Source: Thalassoglobus neptunius
GTDB lineage: Bacteria; Planctomycetota; Planctomycetia; Planctomycetales; Planctomycetaceae
NCBI RefSeq assembly: GCF_007859735.1
Contig: NZ_SIHI01000012.1
Coordinates: 31,099-95,098 of the forward strand
Direction: 5' to 3'
Length of the DNA: 64,000 bases
Shown: in pieces, positions 27,525 to 37,351 of the stretch
Position numbering within the stretch: the stretch's first letter is position 1
How the letters are laid out: each line of letters opens with the position of its first letter
Notes under the pieces: model-generated
What the model saw: only the letters and a program-made list of their open reading frames with translations
Database searches by the model: none
Told to the model about the DNA's origin: nothing
Made by a program: the position numbers and the translations under genes

Positions 27525-28397
27525 ATGCCGATGCAGGGATTGCAGAACCTGGACCGTCGATGGATTTTCCTGTTGATGGCGATTGCTGTCGCAGTCCCAA
27601 TTCTTTTTGGGCTCCAGTTTCCGGAGTCTCCCAGCCAATTGGCGCGGGACGTCTTCAACGAGATTGAACAGCTTGAGGAAGGCGACAACGTCCTCATGGC
27701 ATGGGATTACGACCCATCCACAGAAGGCGAACTGGGTCCCATGGCGATCGCATTCGCTCGCCATTGTTGTGAGAAGAAGGTCAACATGTTCTTCATCACA
27801 CTGCTCCCAGTCGGTCCGCAGATGATTGAAAAAGCGATCACGGAAGTCATTCAGGCGGACTTTCCGGATCTCGTCTACGGTCAGGATTATGTGAACCTCG
27901 GCTACAAATCGGGGTACGAGGGAGTCATCAAAGTGATCGTTACCGATCTCAAAGGTCTTTACACAACCGACGCACGCGGAACCAACATCGATCAAATCCC
28001 CATGTGCAAACCGATCAGCAGCGTTCAGGAAATGGATCTGATCGTGAATGTCAGCGGTTCGTATCCCGGAACCAAGGAATGGGTTCAATACGCCGTCACG
28101 CCGCATCAGGGAGAGATTCGCATGGTCGCTGGCTGCACGGGAGTTCAAGCTCCCCTGCTCTATCCCTATATCCCCGGTCAGCTGAAGGGACTTTTGGGAG
28201 CTATCAAAGGTGCGGCCGAGTACGAGGCACTTGTCGTCAGTGAGTATCTGGGAAACGATCCGGATCAACTTTATCTCGAAGCCAAACGTCGCATGGGGCC
28301 CCAGCTTGTCGCCCACCTCTTAATGATTGGATTGATCATTGCCGGAAACGTGATCTACTTCCGTCAGCGACGTATGCCTTCTCCTCAACAGAATTGA
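27525..28397 (+). CDS. Membrane protein with large soluble domain, unknown function
   Basis: The 290-residue protein has N-terminal (about 12-29, WIFLLMAIAVAVPILFG) and C-terminal (about 262-278) transmembrane helices and a central alpha/beta domain of about 230 residues (VLMAWDYDPSTEGELGPMAIAF, MFFITLLPVGPQMIEKAI). AAGGA lies nine bases before the ATG. I recognise no enzyme motif; the domain has a Rossmann-like rhythm. The UbiA-family gene follows 61 bp downstream, so they may be cotranscribed. Confidence 0.75.
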   Translation: MPMQGLQNLDRRWIFLLMAIAVAVPILFGLQFPESPSQLARDVFNEIEQLEEGDNVLMAWDYDPSTEGELGPMAIAFARHCCEKKVNMFFITLLPVGPQMIEKAITEVIQADFPDLVYGQDYVNLGYKSGYEGVIKVIVTDLKGLYTTDARGTNIDQIPMCKPISSVQEMDLIVNVSGSYPGTKEWVQYAVTPHQGEIRMVAGCTGVQAPLLYPYIPGQLKGLLGAIKGAAEYEALVVSEYLGNDPDQLYLEAKRRMGPQLVAHLLMIGLIIAGNVIYFRQRRMPSPQQN

Positions 28398-28458
28398 GTT
28401 GTCTCTTCTTCTCTTTCTGTGAACTCTTCCGCTGCTCTCCGGTTTCACTAACGTCATC

Positions 28459-29484
28459 ATGAATTCTCCATCCACACAAGTTGTGACGTCGGACACGACA
28501 TCGTTCTGGGCAAAGTTCAAAGAACTGCTCAGTCTGATTCGCTTCAGCCACACTCTCTTTGCACTTCCGTTCGCTCTGATGGCCGCTTTTCTGGCGTGGA
28601 GAACCGTTCCGTTTGAACTTCAAGATCTCATCGGCCTTGTGGTTTGCATGATCTTTGCCCGCTCCGCAGCGATGGCTTTCAACCGGATCGCTGATCGCAA
28701 AATCGACGCAGAGAATCCAAGGACAGCAGGCAGACACCTCCCAGCTGGCACGATTTCACTGAGGATCGTCGTTGCCTTTACGATCGTTTGCAGCCTCGGC
28801 TTTATTCTGTCGACGCTGCTCTTCTGGCCAAATCGATGGCCCCTATTTCTGTCCGTTCCCGTTTTGCTGTTTCTGATGAGTTATTCGTATTCCAAGCGAT
28901 TTACCTCACTGTGCCATTATTGGCTCAGCGCAGCTCTGATGCTGTCTCCGATCGCGGCTTGGATTGCGATCACCGGCACGCTGGCCTGGCCCCCTATCCT
29001 GCTGGCCGCTGTCATTTTCTTTTGGGTCGGTGGATTCGACATTATTTACGCGACTCAGGATGCTGAGTTTGATCACGAAAAGAGCCTCTTCTCGATTCCG
29101 TCTCGCTTCGGTGTACCGAACGCTCTCAAAATCGCATTCGCCAGCCATGTCCTCACGGTTGTCTGTCTCCTGGCACTCTGGGCTGTGGCTGGTCTCGGGA
29201 CGATCTTTCTCATTGGAGTGATTCTCGTTAGCGGCCTGCTCATCTACGAACACTGGATCATCAGCCCTTCGAACATGAGCCGAGTCAACGTCGCATTTTT
29301 TCATATCAACGCATTGATCAGCGTCGGTCTACTGTTTGTGACAATCGCCGACATCCTCATTGTGGAGACGCTCGGCCCCATCTCGACACCCTTCAATTAC
29401 CCTCTTCAACAGGAAGCGATCGAAGAGAACCCTCAGCCCCAGACGAATTTCTCATCAGCCACCAATTTCGAATCGAGGACTTAA
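28459..29484 (+). CDS. UbiA-family prenyltransferase (MqnP/UbiA-like)
   Basis: These integral membrane enzymes attach a polyprenyl chain to an aromatic ring in quinone synthesis. The 341-residue product has about eight hydrophobic helices and both aspartate motifs: NRIADRKID with Asp79 and Asp83 (75-83), followed by AENPRTAGRHLPAG, and the second DIIYATQDAEFDHEKSLFSIP. The spacing is that of 4-hydroxybenzoate or futalosine-pathway prenyltransferases. Which quinone is made cannot be read from this gene alone. The C-terminal 30 residues are hydrophilic and not conserved. The upstream neighbour is another membrane protein. Confidence 0.88.
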   Translation: MNSPSTQVVTSDTTSFWAKFKELLSLIRFSHTLFALPFALMAAFLAWRTVPFELQDLIGLVVCMIFARSAAMAFNRIADRKIDAENPRTAGRHLPAGTISLRIVVAFTIVCSLGFILSTLLFWPNRWPLFLSVPVLLFLMSYSYSKRFTSLCHYWLSAALMLSPIAAWIAITGTLAWPPILLAAVIFFWVGGFDIIYATQDAEFDHEKSLFSIPSRFGVPNALKIAFASHVLTVVCLLALWAVAGLGTIFLIGVILVSGLLIYEHWIISPSNMSRVNVAFFHINALISVGLLFVTIADILIVETLGPISTPFNYPLQQEAIEENPQPQTNFSSATNFESRT

Positions 29485-29722
29485 AACTTCTTCCATCGGA
29501 AGTTGACGTTCTTCCGGCACTGGCGTTTATCCATTCGGAGTTGTTGATCACTCGCTTCAAAAGCCCGTTCTCATTTGACGGCCGCACTCGAAAGAGTGAA
29601 AATAAAACTGCTCAATCGAGTGAACTCCGCATTTCAGCGGCATTCGTCCGCTCCGGATGACTTCCCCCCAACAACCGAAGTTCTCTGTAACAAGCAACCC
29701 TCTTTCACAGAGAGGCACACGG

Positions 29723-30154
29723 ATGAAGAGCGAGTCTTGGGAACACGTCACATTGGATGGGATTCTTCCCCTCCTGATTGCAGCGAGCCCGACACTTGTC
29801 GCGATCTGCTTTCGAGAAGGACACATCGTTCAAGTCGTCGCCGCAGTGGTGGCACCGGTTCTGGCAGCCTTTCTGAGAGCAGCCATTGGAATTCACCAGT
29901 TGGAAAATGTCTCCGGTGGACATCCGAACTGGGGGCGTCAGATTCTCTTTTCGCTGGGAATCGTCTTGCTATTGCTCAGTGAGATCTTCGTCAGCACGCT
30001 GCAGTTCGCCCAGAACGAAGCATTGTCCGCCTGGTTCTTTCCGGCCGGCCTGTTCTGCTTTTACCTGACCGTGATGCAACTCGCTCTGAGCCCGGACTCC
30101 GACCATCAGCGGCAGCAGATCGGTTCGACCGTCGACAATGTGATTTGGGATTAG
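29723..30154 (+). CDS. Small polytopic membrane protein
   Basis: I use the ATG at 29723, preceded by AGAGAGGC; a longer frame has 22 extra hydrophilic residues. The 143-residue product has about four hydrophobic helices (ILPLLIAASPTLVAICF, VVAAVVAPVLAAFLRAA, ILFSLGIVLLLLSEIFV, WFFPAGLFCFYLTVMQLAL) and a hydrophilic C-terminus. Function unknown. A strong intrinsic terminator lies 216 bp downstream. Confidence 0.7.
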   Translation: MKSESWEHVTLDGILPLLIAASPTLVAICFREGHIVQVVAAVVAPVLAAFLRAAIGIHQLENVSGGHPNWGRQILFSLGIVLLLLSEIFVSTLQFAQNEALSAWFFPAGLFCFYLTVMQLALSPDSDHQRQQIGSTVDNVIWD

Positions 30155-30369
30155 TCACGCTTTGAGATGAGGCCCTTTTCACAGCTTCTTTCGTCTCGAT
30201 TGCCCCCGCTCCATTCGATCAACTCTGCGATTGCTGGAAAGAGTCGCTCATCGGCAACGCTGAAGATAATAGAGCTGCTCACAGCACGTTTCCCGGGTCG
30301 TTCTTAATCTGTCCCGCTTCTCGGTCTGTCCACTTTCCCGGTCTGTCCCTGATGCCGAATGCGCACACA

Positions 30370-30413
30370 AGAACGCACCTGCTGAAACCTCAACAGGTGC
30401 GTTCTATGTTTTT
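30370..30413 (+). terminator. Intrinsic terminator
   Basis: AGAACGCACCTG (30370-30381) and CAGGTGCGTTCT (30394-30405) form a perfect 12-bp stem around a 12-nt loop, followed by ATGTTTTT. It ends the plus-strand transcript of the small membrane protein and could also block read-through from the convergent Fe-S carrier gene. Confidence 0.85.
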
Positions 30414-30531
30414 CTGAACTTGCTTCTTACGGTGAATCAAGTGACTCGATCAGCGATTGAGTCTCTTGAAATCCAGCGTTTTTCGTTTCCGCGGCCGTTC
30501 GTGTCGGCCGAGCAAGTGCATTCGCAGGACT

Positions 30532-30861
30532 CTAGACGGAGAAGCTGCTTCCGCAACCGCAAGAACGACTGACATTCGGATTGTCGAAAGTGAATCCGCG
30601 CTTTTCGAGACCTTCGTAGAAGTCGATGGTTGTTCCATCCAGGTGCAGATCGTGATTCTTTTGGACAGCGACGCTCAGTCCGTGCTGCTCTGAAACATGA
30701 TCCTGCTCAGGATTGGCGACTTCGTCGAATCCGAATTTGTACTGAAACCCTGAACATCCTCCGCCTGCCACTCCAACGCGGACGACAGTTGTCTCGGGCA
30801 TGTTTTGGTCAGAAATGACTCGTTTGATTTCTGAAGCTGCTTTTTCTGTGATAATGACCAT
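30532..30861 (-). CDS. erpA: A-type iron-sulfur cluster carrier (ErpA/IscA family)
   Basis: A-type carriers receive Fe-S clusters and pass them to target enzymes. The 109-residue product contains the three conserved cysteines: GGGCSGFQY (Cys36) and CGCGSSF (Cys101, Cys103). GAAGGAGAC lies close before the ATG. The length and C-terminal [10 protein letters not shown] are typical of the HesB/ErpA group. The symbol is by family resemblance; IscA and SufA cannot be excluded. Clients may include the two-cluster ferredoxin at 37352-38386. The gene is transcribed alone. Confidence 0.92.
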   Translation of the reverse strand: MVIITEKAASEIKRVISDQNMPETTVVRVGVAGGGCSGFQYKFGFDEVANPEQDHVSEQHGLSVAVQKNHDLHLDGTTIDFYEGLEKRGFTFDNPNVSRSCGCGSSFSV

Positions 30862-31139
30862 CTGTCAGTCTCCTTCGCCTGGAAAGGACGAGTCGAACAA
30901 GTGTGTTTGAATAACTCCGCGAATTATAGCTTTCCTCTTCACCGGGTCAAAGACGACTCGATGACACTTCACACATTCTACGGGATCAATTGCTACAAAA
31001 TGCACAGAGATGCCGTCGTTTTCTCAAGTCTGCCCGTTTCGTGGCGTTCTCACCCGATTTTCGTCGATTGGCGCGAACGACCGTCACATTCATCAAATCG
31101 AACGAATTCAAACGAGTGCACGGACACTCTGAGAATCAC

Positions 31140-32960
31140 TTAGTCTTCGTTTGATCCAAGGTAAGATCGGTCAATTCCCAAGAGAACCTTCAAACTTGTC
31201 GACGCGATTCCGAGGGCGATCCCAATCATAATGGCGCGATTTCCGGCGGTATTGAAAATCTTCATGATGTAGACGGTCATCTGGTCAATTCGCAGTGCCG
31301 AATATTGTTCGGGAATCCAGACTGTCATGGCTGTTCCGAGATAAGTTCGGCCGAGCAGCACGATGAAAGCCGTTCCCAGCAACAGAGTTGCTTCCAGGTT
31401 TTTGGCACGGAACGCCCGAAACGCCGCCGAGGCCACGTAAAACGCCAATAACGCGAAGGTTGTCGTCATCAGCGGCTGAAGCACGTACTCGTAAGTCCAC
31501 CAGAACGGGTTTCCTTGGGCGCTGAATTCACCGGACCATGGGTATTTCACTTGATGAGCAGCGATGAACAGTTCGCCGACTGCGACGTCCCAGGAATACA
31601 TTTCAGCAGCGGGAACGAAGAGAAACTCTTGTTGATCCCTTGAGAGTGGGCCGACTTTTAGAAGTCCGATCCCCAGATTTTTCTTCCGCGTGGCTTCCCG
31701 TTCCAATCCATTCCAGAATCCCGTGATCGCCGTTTTTTGTTCGTCAATGAGCGGGCCAAGTGATTCGAGTTCACTGACCAAGGCTGTGATATCAACGCTT
31801 CCACTCTCAATGAAAGAGCTGATGGTCTCTTCTTGAGCGGAATTCAATAGCACAGGATCAGGAGCCAGATGCACGGGAACGAGATCCAGAACTCCGGAAT
31901 CTCGCTCCTCGACAAGTTCCCCCGCGGTTTTTGGCGTTCCTGGACGAATTCCCGCCGAGTTGATGACCAGTGGAAGTGCACTCAATCCGGGATCGGTCCG
32001 CAAAATCTGGTCGAGAACTTCGACCTGCTCCTCATTCAATTCGGGACCGCGTTCTTCCAGTTCCGTCTGGAATTCTTCGATTTGCGCATCGGTTAATGGA
32101 AGTGCGGGAAGAAAGCCCGCCCAGAGATTCGCGATTTTGTCGCGAAGTGCAATGGACATCGGGCCGACAATTGTCAGCTCCCCATCGGCGTATTGGATTC
32201 GACTCGATTCTGAATCGGGGATCGTGAACGCTTCCGGCGGTTCGACGGAGATCGACGTCTCGACATTGGTCAATTCGATCAGTTTGTCGACAGCCTGTTG
32301 CGAAAATTCATTGTCGGGCAGGTCATCAAGAAGCTGTTGTTCAAGCTCTTCAGTCAGCACTCCGGACACAGCAAGTGCTTCATGGTCGGCATAATACTTG
32401 ACCTTGCCACCAACGTTTTCCGGCTGAGTCAAATCGAAGAGTTCTTCGACAAGCCTTTTCCAGTTGAGTGTCTCACCGTATTTCAGAAGGTCTTCCTTCT
32501 GATTTTCGCTCATCCAGCCGCGAAAGTTCAGTTTTCCGTTGTCGACACTCAGCTGTCTGCGAACTGACGCGGGAACCGGTTCTCGATCACCCCGCTCCGG
32601 CAGCTGTTCATCCACCGAAAACTCCGGCATCATGGCAACAGGAAACGGAACGAAGGTTTCTCCGTAGTATTCAACGTTCGGTGTGGGTGGGCTTCCGACC
32701 TTGAGCAGCCCCAGCAGAAGTGTGCCGAGAAAAGCAACAATCGTCACGGCCGAATATCCCCAGCCTGCCTGCTGGTCGCTGATGCTCTTCAAATGCAACT
32801 TCAGAAGATTTCCGCCACCGAGAATGAAAGCGAGTGCTGCGAGGATGTCGAACCAAATTGCCGCACCCTCACCCCATTCCTGAATTGCAGGAAGAAAGAA
32901 GGAAATGATTAACACGAATCCGGCAATCGCCGTAATCAATAACGGGACAGTCCGTTTCAT
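31140..32960 (-). CDS. Large membrane protein, unknown function
   Basis: The 606-residue protein has three N-terminal hydrophobic helices (LLITAIAGFVLIISFF, IWFDILAALAFILGG, AVTIVAFLGTLLLGLL). A soluble acidic domain of about 330 residues follows, containing helical segments of the type LTEELEQQLLDDLPDN and LTDAQIEEFQTELEERG. Four further helices lie near the C-terminus. The domain architecture is like other planctomycete envelope proteins I cannot name. It starts 55 bp downstream of the oxidoreductase gene on the same strand, so they may form an operon. Confidence 0.78.
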   Translation of the reverse strand: MKRTVPLLITAIAGFVLIISFFLPAIQEWGEGAAIWFDILAALAFILGGGNLLKLHLKSISDQQAGWGYSAVTIVAFLGTLLLGLLKVGSPPTPNVEYYGETFVPFPVAMMPEFSVDEQLPERGDREPVPASVRRQLSVDNGKLNFRGWMSENQKEDLLKYGETLNWKRLVEELFDLTQPENVGGKVKYYADHEALAVSGVLTEELEQQLLDDLPDNEFSQQAVDKLIELTNVETSISVEPPEAFTIPDSESSRIQYADGELTIVGPMSIALRDKIANLWAGFLPALPLTDAQIEEFQTELEERGPELNEEQVEVLDQILRTDPGLSALPLVINSAGIRPGTPKTAGELVEERDSGVLDLVPVHLAPDPVLLNSAQEETISSFIESGSVDITALVSELESLGPLIDEQKTAITGFWNGLEREATRKKNLGIGLLKVGPLSRDQQEFLFVPAAEMYSWDVAVGELFIAAHQVKYPWSGEFSAQGNPFWWTYEYVLQPLMTTTFALLAFYVASAAFRAFRAKNLEATLLLGTAFIVLLGRTYLGTAMTVWIPEQYSALRIDQMTVYIMKIFNTAGNRAIMIGIALGIASTSLKVLLGIDRSYLGSNED

Positions 32961-33015
32961 TTCGCCGTCATCCTTCGAGGGCCTGAGGAATTCTCTCTCA
33001 ATTCAGCTTCGTGCG

Positions 33016-34074
33016 TTACTTGTCGACATCGACCGGGGACGCGGTGCGAATACTTTCCGCTTCGGCGTAGCAGAGACGAAGCGCGTCACACGCCAGTTCT
33101 GCTGAGAGCACTCGTGGGACTTCGCCTTCCTGAACGGCACGCACAGCATCCTGAATTTCATTCGTGAACGCTGCGCACCATTCGCCGGTTCCGCCCGGAT
33201 CGGGTGTTTCAATCGGCCCGGCATTTGGAATCAATGTCAATGGGCGGTTCACAACCCATTCCTCTCCGTAGGTGCCGCAGTCAAACTGAATCGTGGCTTC
33301 TTCAAGCATCAATTCAAAGCTCTGAGCAAACTTCAACTGTCCCGCGGCAATGCCCCCGCTGACACAGGAAACGGTCAAATCTGGATCGTCATACAAATAC
33401 TGTGTGCAGACATGATGCACGAAACCATCTCGAAGCATTCCTCTTGAGAAGACTCGACTTGGAATTCCGCACAAGAGCCCGATGTAGTGATTGTCGTGAA
33501 TGTGGAGATCGATTCCCCATCCCCCGAGCTTGCGGAAGTCTTTGATATCGCTGGACCAGTCCGGAGGTGCGATGACCCGACGGAACGATGCCGCTTCAAG
33601 TTTGCCGTATTTGCCAGAGGCCACTGCCTGATGTGCCCATTGAAATTCGGGGAAGTACGGCAGCACCTGGGCTACCATCAACATTTTCCCCGTCTCTTTG
33701 GAAACTTTGAGCATTCGTTCCGCAGCATCGAGTCCGATCGCGATCGGCTTTTCGACAAGAACGTGCTTGCCAGCTTGCATGGCTTCAATCGCGGCGGACT
33801 CATGCTGATCCGTCGGCAGGCAGATATGGACGAGATCGATTTCAGGATTCGCGAGCAGTTCCTGACGGCTCGCATAAGCAGTGACGCCGGTCAGGTCCGT
33901 CTGTTCGCTCCCACGCGGACCGAAATTTCCTTGAATGCTTGACCAGTCGCCGGACCGTTTCTTTTGGTCGCGAGTGCAAAACGCAACAACGTTCCCGCCG
34001 CTGACTGACTTGGTAGCTTCGAAATGGGTCATCCCCATGAAACCAAGCCCAACAATTCCGATCTTCACATTCAT
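33016..34074 (-). CDS. Gfo/Idh/MocA-family oxidoreductase
   Basis: These NAD(P)-dependent dehydrogenases act on sugars or cyclitols. From ATG 34074 (CAGGAG nine bases upstream) the 352-residue product starts MNVKIGIVGLGFMGMTHFEA, a Rossmann GxGxxG motif. The catalytic region HVLVEKPIAIGLDAAE holds the family Lys of the EKP motif. No signal peptide is present, so it is cytoplasmic. The substrate cannot be read from sequence. The downstream membrane-protein gene is 55 bp away. Confidence 0.92.
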   Translation of the reverse strand: MNVKIGIVGLGFMGMTHFEATKSVSGGNVVAFCTRDQKKRSGDWSSIQGNFGPRGSEQTDLTGVTAYASRQELLANPEIDLVHICLPTDQHESAAIEAMQAGKHVLVEKPIAIGLDAAERMLKVSKETGKMLMVAQVLPYFPEFQWAHQAVASGKYGKLEAASFRRVIAPPDWSSDIKDFRKLGGWGIDLHIHDNHYIGLLCGIPSRVFSRGMLRDGFVHHVCTQYLYDDPDLTVSCVSGGIAAGQLKFAQSFELMLEEATIQFDCGTYGEEWVVNRPLTLIPNAGPIETPDPGGTGEWCAAFTNEIQDAVRAVQEGEVPRVLSAELACDALRLCYAEAESIRTASPVDVDK

Positions 34075-35116
34075 CCGCAACGACTCCTGCAACTGATTGA
34101 GATTTTGGAACAGTATCAAAGCAGCGGAACCAAACCAACTCATCCTTAACGAACCAAAACAGATGTTTCCGAACTATCAGCAACGTCAGTCTGCTCCAGC
34201 GTGACCAAGTGTTGTCGTCAGCGCGTCCTTGAGAGCTTTGTTCCCGACTGTGTGATGGTTCACAGAACCAGGCGATGAAATTCGGGAGACTCTGAAAATC
34301 AGAAAGGTAACCAGTGGCCACAATGACCACTATGTTCAGACTGCAATGCGGTGCCTTTCCGATGCTTCAGGACGAACGAAGAGAACTGAAGGTGACATCG
34401 TGCGGCGGCGTGGATTGTTTTGTTGATAGTGAATTCATGTGGCTTGAGCGTTCCGTCTGGCGTTGTATGCGCCAATCACTACGAACAGAATCTCCCCGCG
34501 CCGCCGCACAACGCCATCTATCTTGATCGTGTTTTCACTCCAGGTGGTTTGGATGAATTCGATATGCCATTTTCGCTGGATGGTCTGTCATACGTGTGTC
34601 CGCAATCACGTCTCCTAACTCCTGCGAAGTGCCGATCATTCCAGTGCTTCGAATTTTCTGCACTAATTCTGCATTTGAACTTCAATAAATCGCTGCTTCT
34701 CGCGAATACCTCGCGTCACTGCAACGATGCATTCGTCTAAGAACGTGTTCTTTCAGTTGGCCAATCTGACATAACCGCCAGTGAAGCAATAGACTTCGTT
34801 CATATGTATCTTGCTTTGCGTATTCTCTAGTCGCATACGAAGCATTTCTGTGCACGCTCCTCTCTGTGTGAGCATGCGAGATGGTGTACGAGTCCATTTC
34901 GCCAGTTGATTCCCTACTCAAACGAACAACTGAGTCATTGGCACACCTGTTGCCTTGCAGAAAGTTGTCGAACGTCACACCTTCGGGTTGACGGAGGACC
35001 TCCGAGTTGAAGTGTCAAACGGAATTGACGACTTCAGTTCGACATGCGCTCGTCGTCTCAAGATTGTGGACGGCTTGTTTAACCTCGTACTCCTTATTAA
35101 TTGCAAAGTAACTCTC
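34075..35116. other. Gene-poor 1-kb stretch upstream of the lipoprotein/DUF1559 pair
   Basis: No frame here has a convincing start, codon bias or family motif. Short frames near 34420-34740 and 34680-34978 look random. The base composition is more AT-rich than the flanks. It likely holds the promoter of the lipoprotein gene (TTGTTT then TTATTA about 17 bp apart near 35075-35100 is only a weak match) and may contain decayed sequence. Confidence 0.5.
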
Positions 35117-35557
35117 ATGACTGATTACAAGAACCGATCGCGATGGACTGCACTGCTCGTGGCTGCATCTCTGACTGTGTGTGTTGGTTGTTCGAAGTCG
35201 AATCCGCTCAATCGTCAGGCGGTCCAAGGAGTTGTCACTCTCCAAGGAAAGCCAATCACGAGTGGATCGATTGAATTTCATCCACAGGGCGACGAAGGAA
35301 CTATTTCGGGAGCAACAATCAAAGACGGTTCGTACTACGTTGACCCATCTCGTGGAGTTCCTCCGGGAAGCTACATCGTCCGCGTCTTCGCAAGTGATGA
35401 AGACACACTTGTGCAGGACGTTCCAGGTGAGTCACGAGGTGTTGTTGCCAAGCAAATCGTCCCGCCTGAATTCAATGTGAAAAGCCAACTATACCTGACT
35501 GTCAAAACCGATCAGAAGAATGTCTTTGACGTCGAAATCCCAACCATGGCCAACTAG
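35117..35557 (+). CDS. Small lipoprotein with transthyretin-like beta domain
   Basis: The ATG at 35117 gives 146 residues beginning MTDYKNRSRWTALLVAASLTVCVGCSK, a signal peptide with a lipobox at Cys25. The mature region (VQGVVTLQGKPITSGSIEFHPQGDEG, GSYYVDPSRGVPPGSYIVRVF) is the carboxypeptidase-regulatory/transthyretin-like beta-sandwich common beside DUF1559 genes in planctomycetes. A longer frame from 34955 has an unrelated, signal-breaking N-terminus. DUF1559 follows 171 bp downstream, likely on the same transcript. Confidence 0.85.
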   Translation: MTDYKNRSRWTALLVAASLTVCVGCSKSNPLNRQAVQGVVTLQGKPITSGSIEFHPQGDEGTISGATIKDGSYYVDPSRGVPPGSYIVRVFASDEDTLVQDVPGESRGVVAKQIVPPEFNVKSQLYLTVKTDQKNVFDVEIPTMAN

Positions 35558-35640
35558 AGCAATTTCGATTCTGGCTTGCAGTGATTCGCAAGGGCAAACA
35601 CAGCACTCATCAGAACAGTAGAGTTCAAGCGAGTGCAGAG
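35556..35640. repeat. Dispersed intergenic repeat, copy B
   Basis: The copy begins AGAGCAATTTCGATT and contains GCAAACACAGC at 35594 and CAAGCGAGTGCA at 35626, 32 bp apart exactly as in copy A. It lies between the lipoprotein stop and the DUF1559 start. Confidence 0.6.
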
Positions 35641-35728
35641 AGGCGATGAAAAATCTCTCCCCGCATTCGTCGAACATCGACATCTCTCTCGCACGGTCGT
35701 CTTTAGATTTTATAACGGAACGAACTCA

Positions 35729-36649
35729 ATGAAGACTCAACGTCGACGCGGATTCACGCTTATCGAACTCCTGGTGGTCATCGCCATCATCGCAATTTTG
35801 ATTTCACTGCTGCTTCCCGCAGTTCAGCAGGCACGTGAGGCGGCACGTAGAACACAGTGCAAGAACAATCTCAAACAGATTGGACTTGCGATGCACAACT
35901 ACCACGATGTCAACAAAGGGTTTCCTGTCGCTCAGTTTGGATGTTGCTGGGGAACCTGGATCGTTGGGATTTTGCCTTACATCGATCAGGCCAACCTCTA
36001 CAACATCTATGTGAACGATCGAAAATATGGGGTTCCATCAGATACAGCTCGCTACGGACACGCGGCCAACTTGCCAGTCACCACAACACGACTCGTTTCT
36101 CTGACATGTCCCAGCGATTCACCGAATGTGCCAATTGGCGAAATCACATCGCACAACTACGCCGTAAACTTTGGAAACACTGCTTTTGGGCAACATGCAG
36201 AACTCAATGGTGTTGAGTTTGGCGGGGCTCCCTTCATCAACACACCAAGCGGCACCCCTGCTCGCAACCAGAGTATCAGCGACCTGAGAGACGGAACAAC
36301 TTCAACGATCCTCGTTTCCGAAGTGCTGCAAGGTGTCGATCGCGACCTCCGCGGATTCGCCTGGTGGGCAGACGCAACTCAGTTCACGACTTATCTTCCT
36401 CCGAACAGTGCGATTCCAGACCGAATTTACTCCTCGTCCTACTGCAACAACCTGCCTGAACAGAATCTTCCTTGCGATGTCTCATCGACAACGAATCCAA
36501 CGATGTTCGGATCACGCAGTCGACACGTCGGTGGTGTGCAGGTCACTCTTGCAGATGGATCATGCCGATTCATCTCCGAGAACCTGAGCCTCGACACATG
36601 GAGAGCTTTGAGTACCGCGAAGGGAGCAGAAATCATCGGAGAATTCTAA
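35729..36649 (+). CDS. DUF1559 prepilin-like protein
   Basis: This 306-residue protein of the DUF1559 family is abundant in Planctomycetes and rare outside. It begins [20 protein letters not shown], with the prepilin-peptidase motif RRGFTLIE; cleavage after Gly8 leaves a mature N-terminal Phe methylated in type IV pilins. A coiled stretch ([28 protein letters not shown]) follows. The rest is beta-rich with C-terminal TVLV-type strands and [17 protein letters not shown] near the end. ATG 35729 is used; the frame extends 32 codons upstream without a motif. A strong terminator follows. Confidence 0.93.
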   Translation: MKTQRRRGFTLIELLVVIAIIAILISLLLPAVQQAREAARRTQCKNNLKQIGLAMHNYHDVNKGFPVAQFGCCWGTWIVGILPYIDQANLYNIYVNDRKYGVPSDTARYGHAANLPVTTTRLVSLTCPSDSPNVPIGEITSHNYAVNFGNTAFGQHAELNGVEFGGAPFINTPSGTPARNQSISDLRDGTTSTILVSEVLQGVDRDLRGFAWWADATQFTTYLPPNSAIPDRIYSSSYCNNLPEQNLPCDVSSTTNPTMFGSRSRHVGGVQVTLADGSCRFISENLSLDTWRALSTAKGAEIIGEF

Positions 36650-36848
36650 AAGCAAATTCGAACGGTTCTCCATGATATTCAATAAATCACTGACAGTTTG
36701 AGGACCGGTTCTTCAGCATTCTCAATTGAGAAATCCAATGACCTCCCAATGGACGCCGAAGAGTACCGATCCCAACTATTCAACAAACGCGAATCACATG
36801 GACAATCTGATCGAAGCCTGACGAAATCAAGACGCAAGGCTGCTGACG

Positions 36849-36888
36849 AAAATCTGACTGGGAACGAAGTGTTCTCAGTCAGATTTTT
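36849..36888. terminator. Strong bidirectional terminator
   Basis: AAAATCTGACTG (36849-36860) pairs with CAGTCAGATTTT (36876-36887), and the inner GAAC/GTTC extends the stem to about 17 bp with a 5-nt loop. T-tracts follow on both strands. It separates convergent DUF1559 and VOC genes. Confidence 0.92.
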
Positions 36889-36956
36889 CTTTACGTTCGC
36901 CTCTCTTCACATGACATTCAATTACTGACGATCTGCGCTGCATCAATGACCGTCTG

Positions 36957-37331
36957 TCACCGATTCGAAAACTCGGCGAAGTGGAGCAAGATTCCACAAG
37001 GATCCCAGACATAACAAACCGTGGCTCCATACGGTTCGTGCTTCGGCTCTTTGACCCTCATCGACGGATAGCGACCTGTCTCAAGCAATTGCTTTGCGTG
37101 TTGGTACCAGCCTGCCGCGGAACGAACAACAACGTACACCATGAAGTTCTCCGCCCACTCCTTGGCATAGAAGTCTTGCAAGAAGAGTCGTGTCCCAGCG
37201 AGTTCAACTTCGGCAAGCTTGTCTTCTCGCCAGTTCAACGTCCATCCGAGATCCTGGTAGAAGTTGACCGATGTTTCAAAGTCTTTCGTCGGAACGAAGA
37301 CTTTGACATCTTTGGCGGAAGGAGTTGTCAT
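36957..37331 (-). CDS. VOC-superfamily (glyoxalase/bleomycin-resistance-like) protein
   Basis: The 124-residue product is one VOC unit pair: KVFVPTKDFETSVNFYQDLGWTLNWREDKLAEVELAGTRLFLQDF and later VRSAAGWYQHAKQLL, ending DPCGILLHFAEFSNR. VOC proteins use a metal centre in a beta-alpha-beta fold for isomerase, lyase, dioxygenase or binding roles. No individual function can be given. It follows the ferredoxin gene by 20 bp on the same strand, so it is likely cotranscribed with it. Confidence 0.88.
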   Translation of the reverse strand: MTTPSAKDVKVFVPTKDFETSVNFYQDLGWTLNWREDKLAEVELAGTRLFLQDFYAKEWAENFMVYVVVRSAAGWYQHAKQLLETGRYPSMRVKEPKHEPYGATVCYVWDPCGILLHFAEFSNR

Positions 37332-37351
37332 TGTCGCTCAGCGTCGATGGG

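Noticed and set aside
34420..34740. 106-codon plus-strand frame in the quiet stretch
   Set aside because: No ribosome binding site, low coding quality and no recognisable motif.
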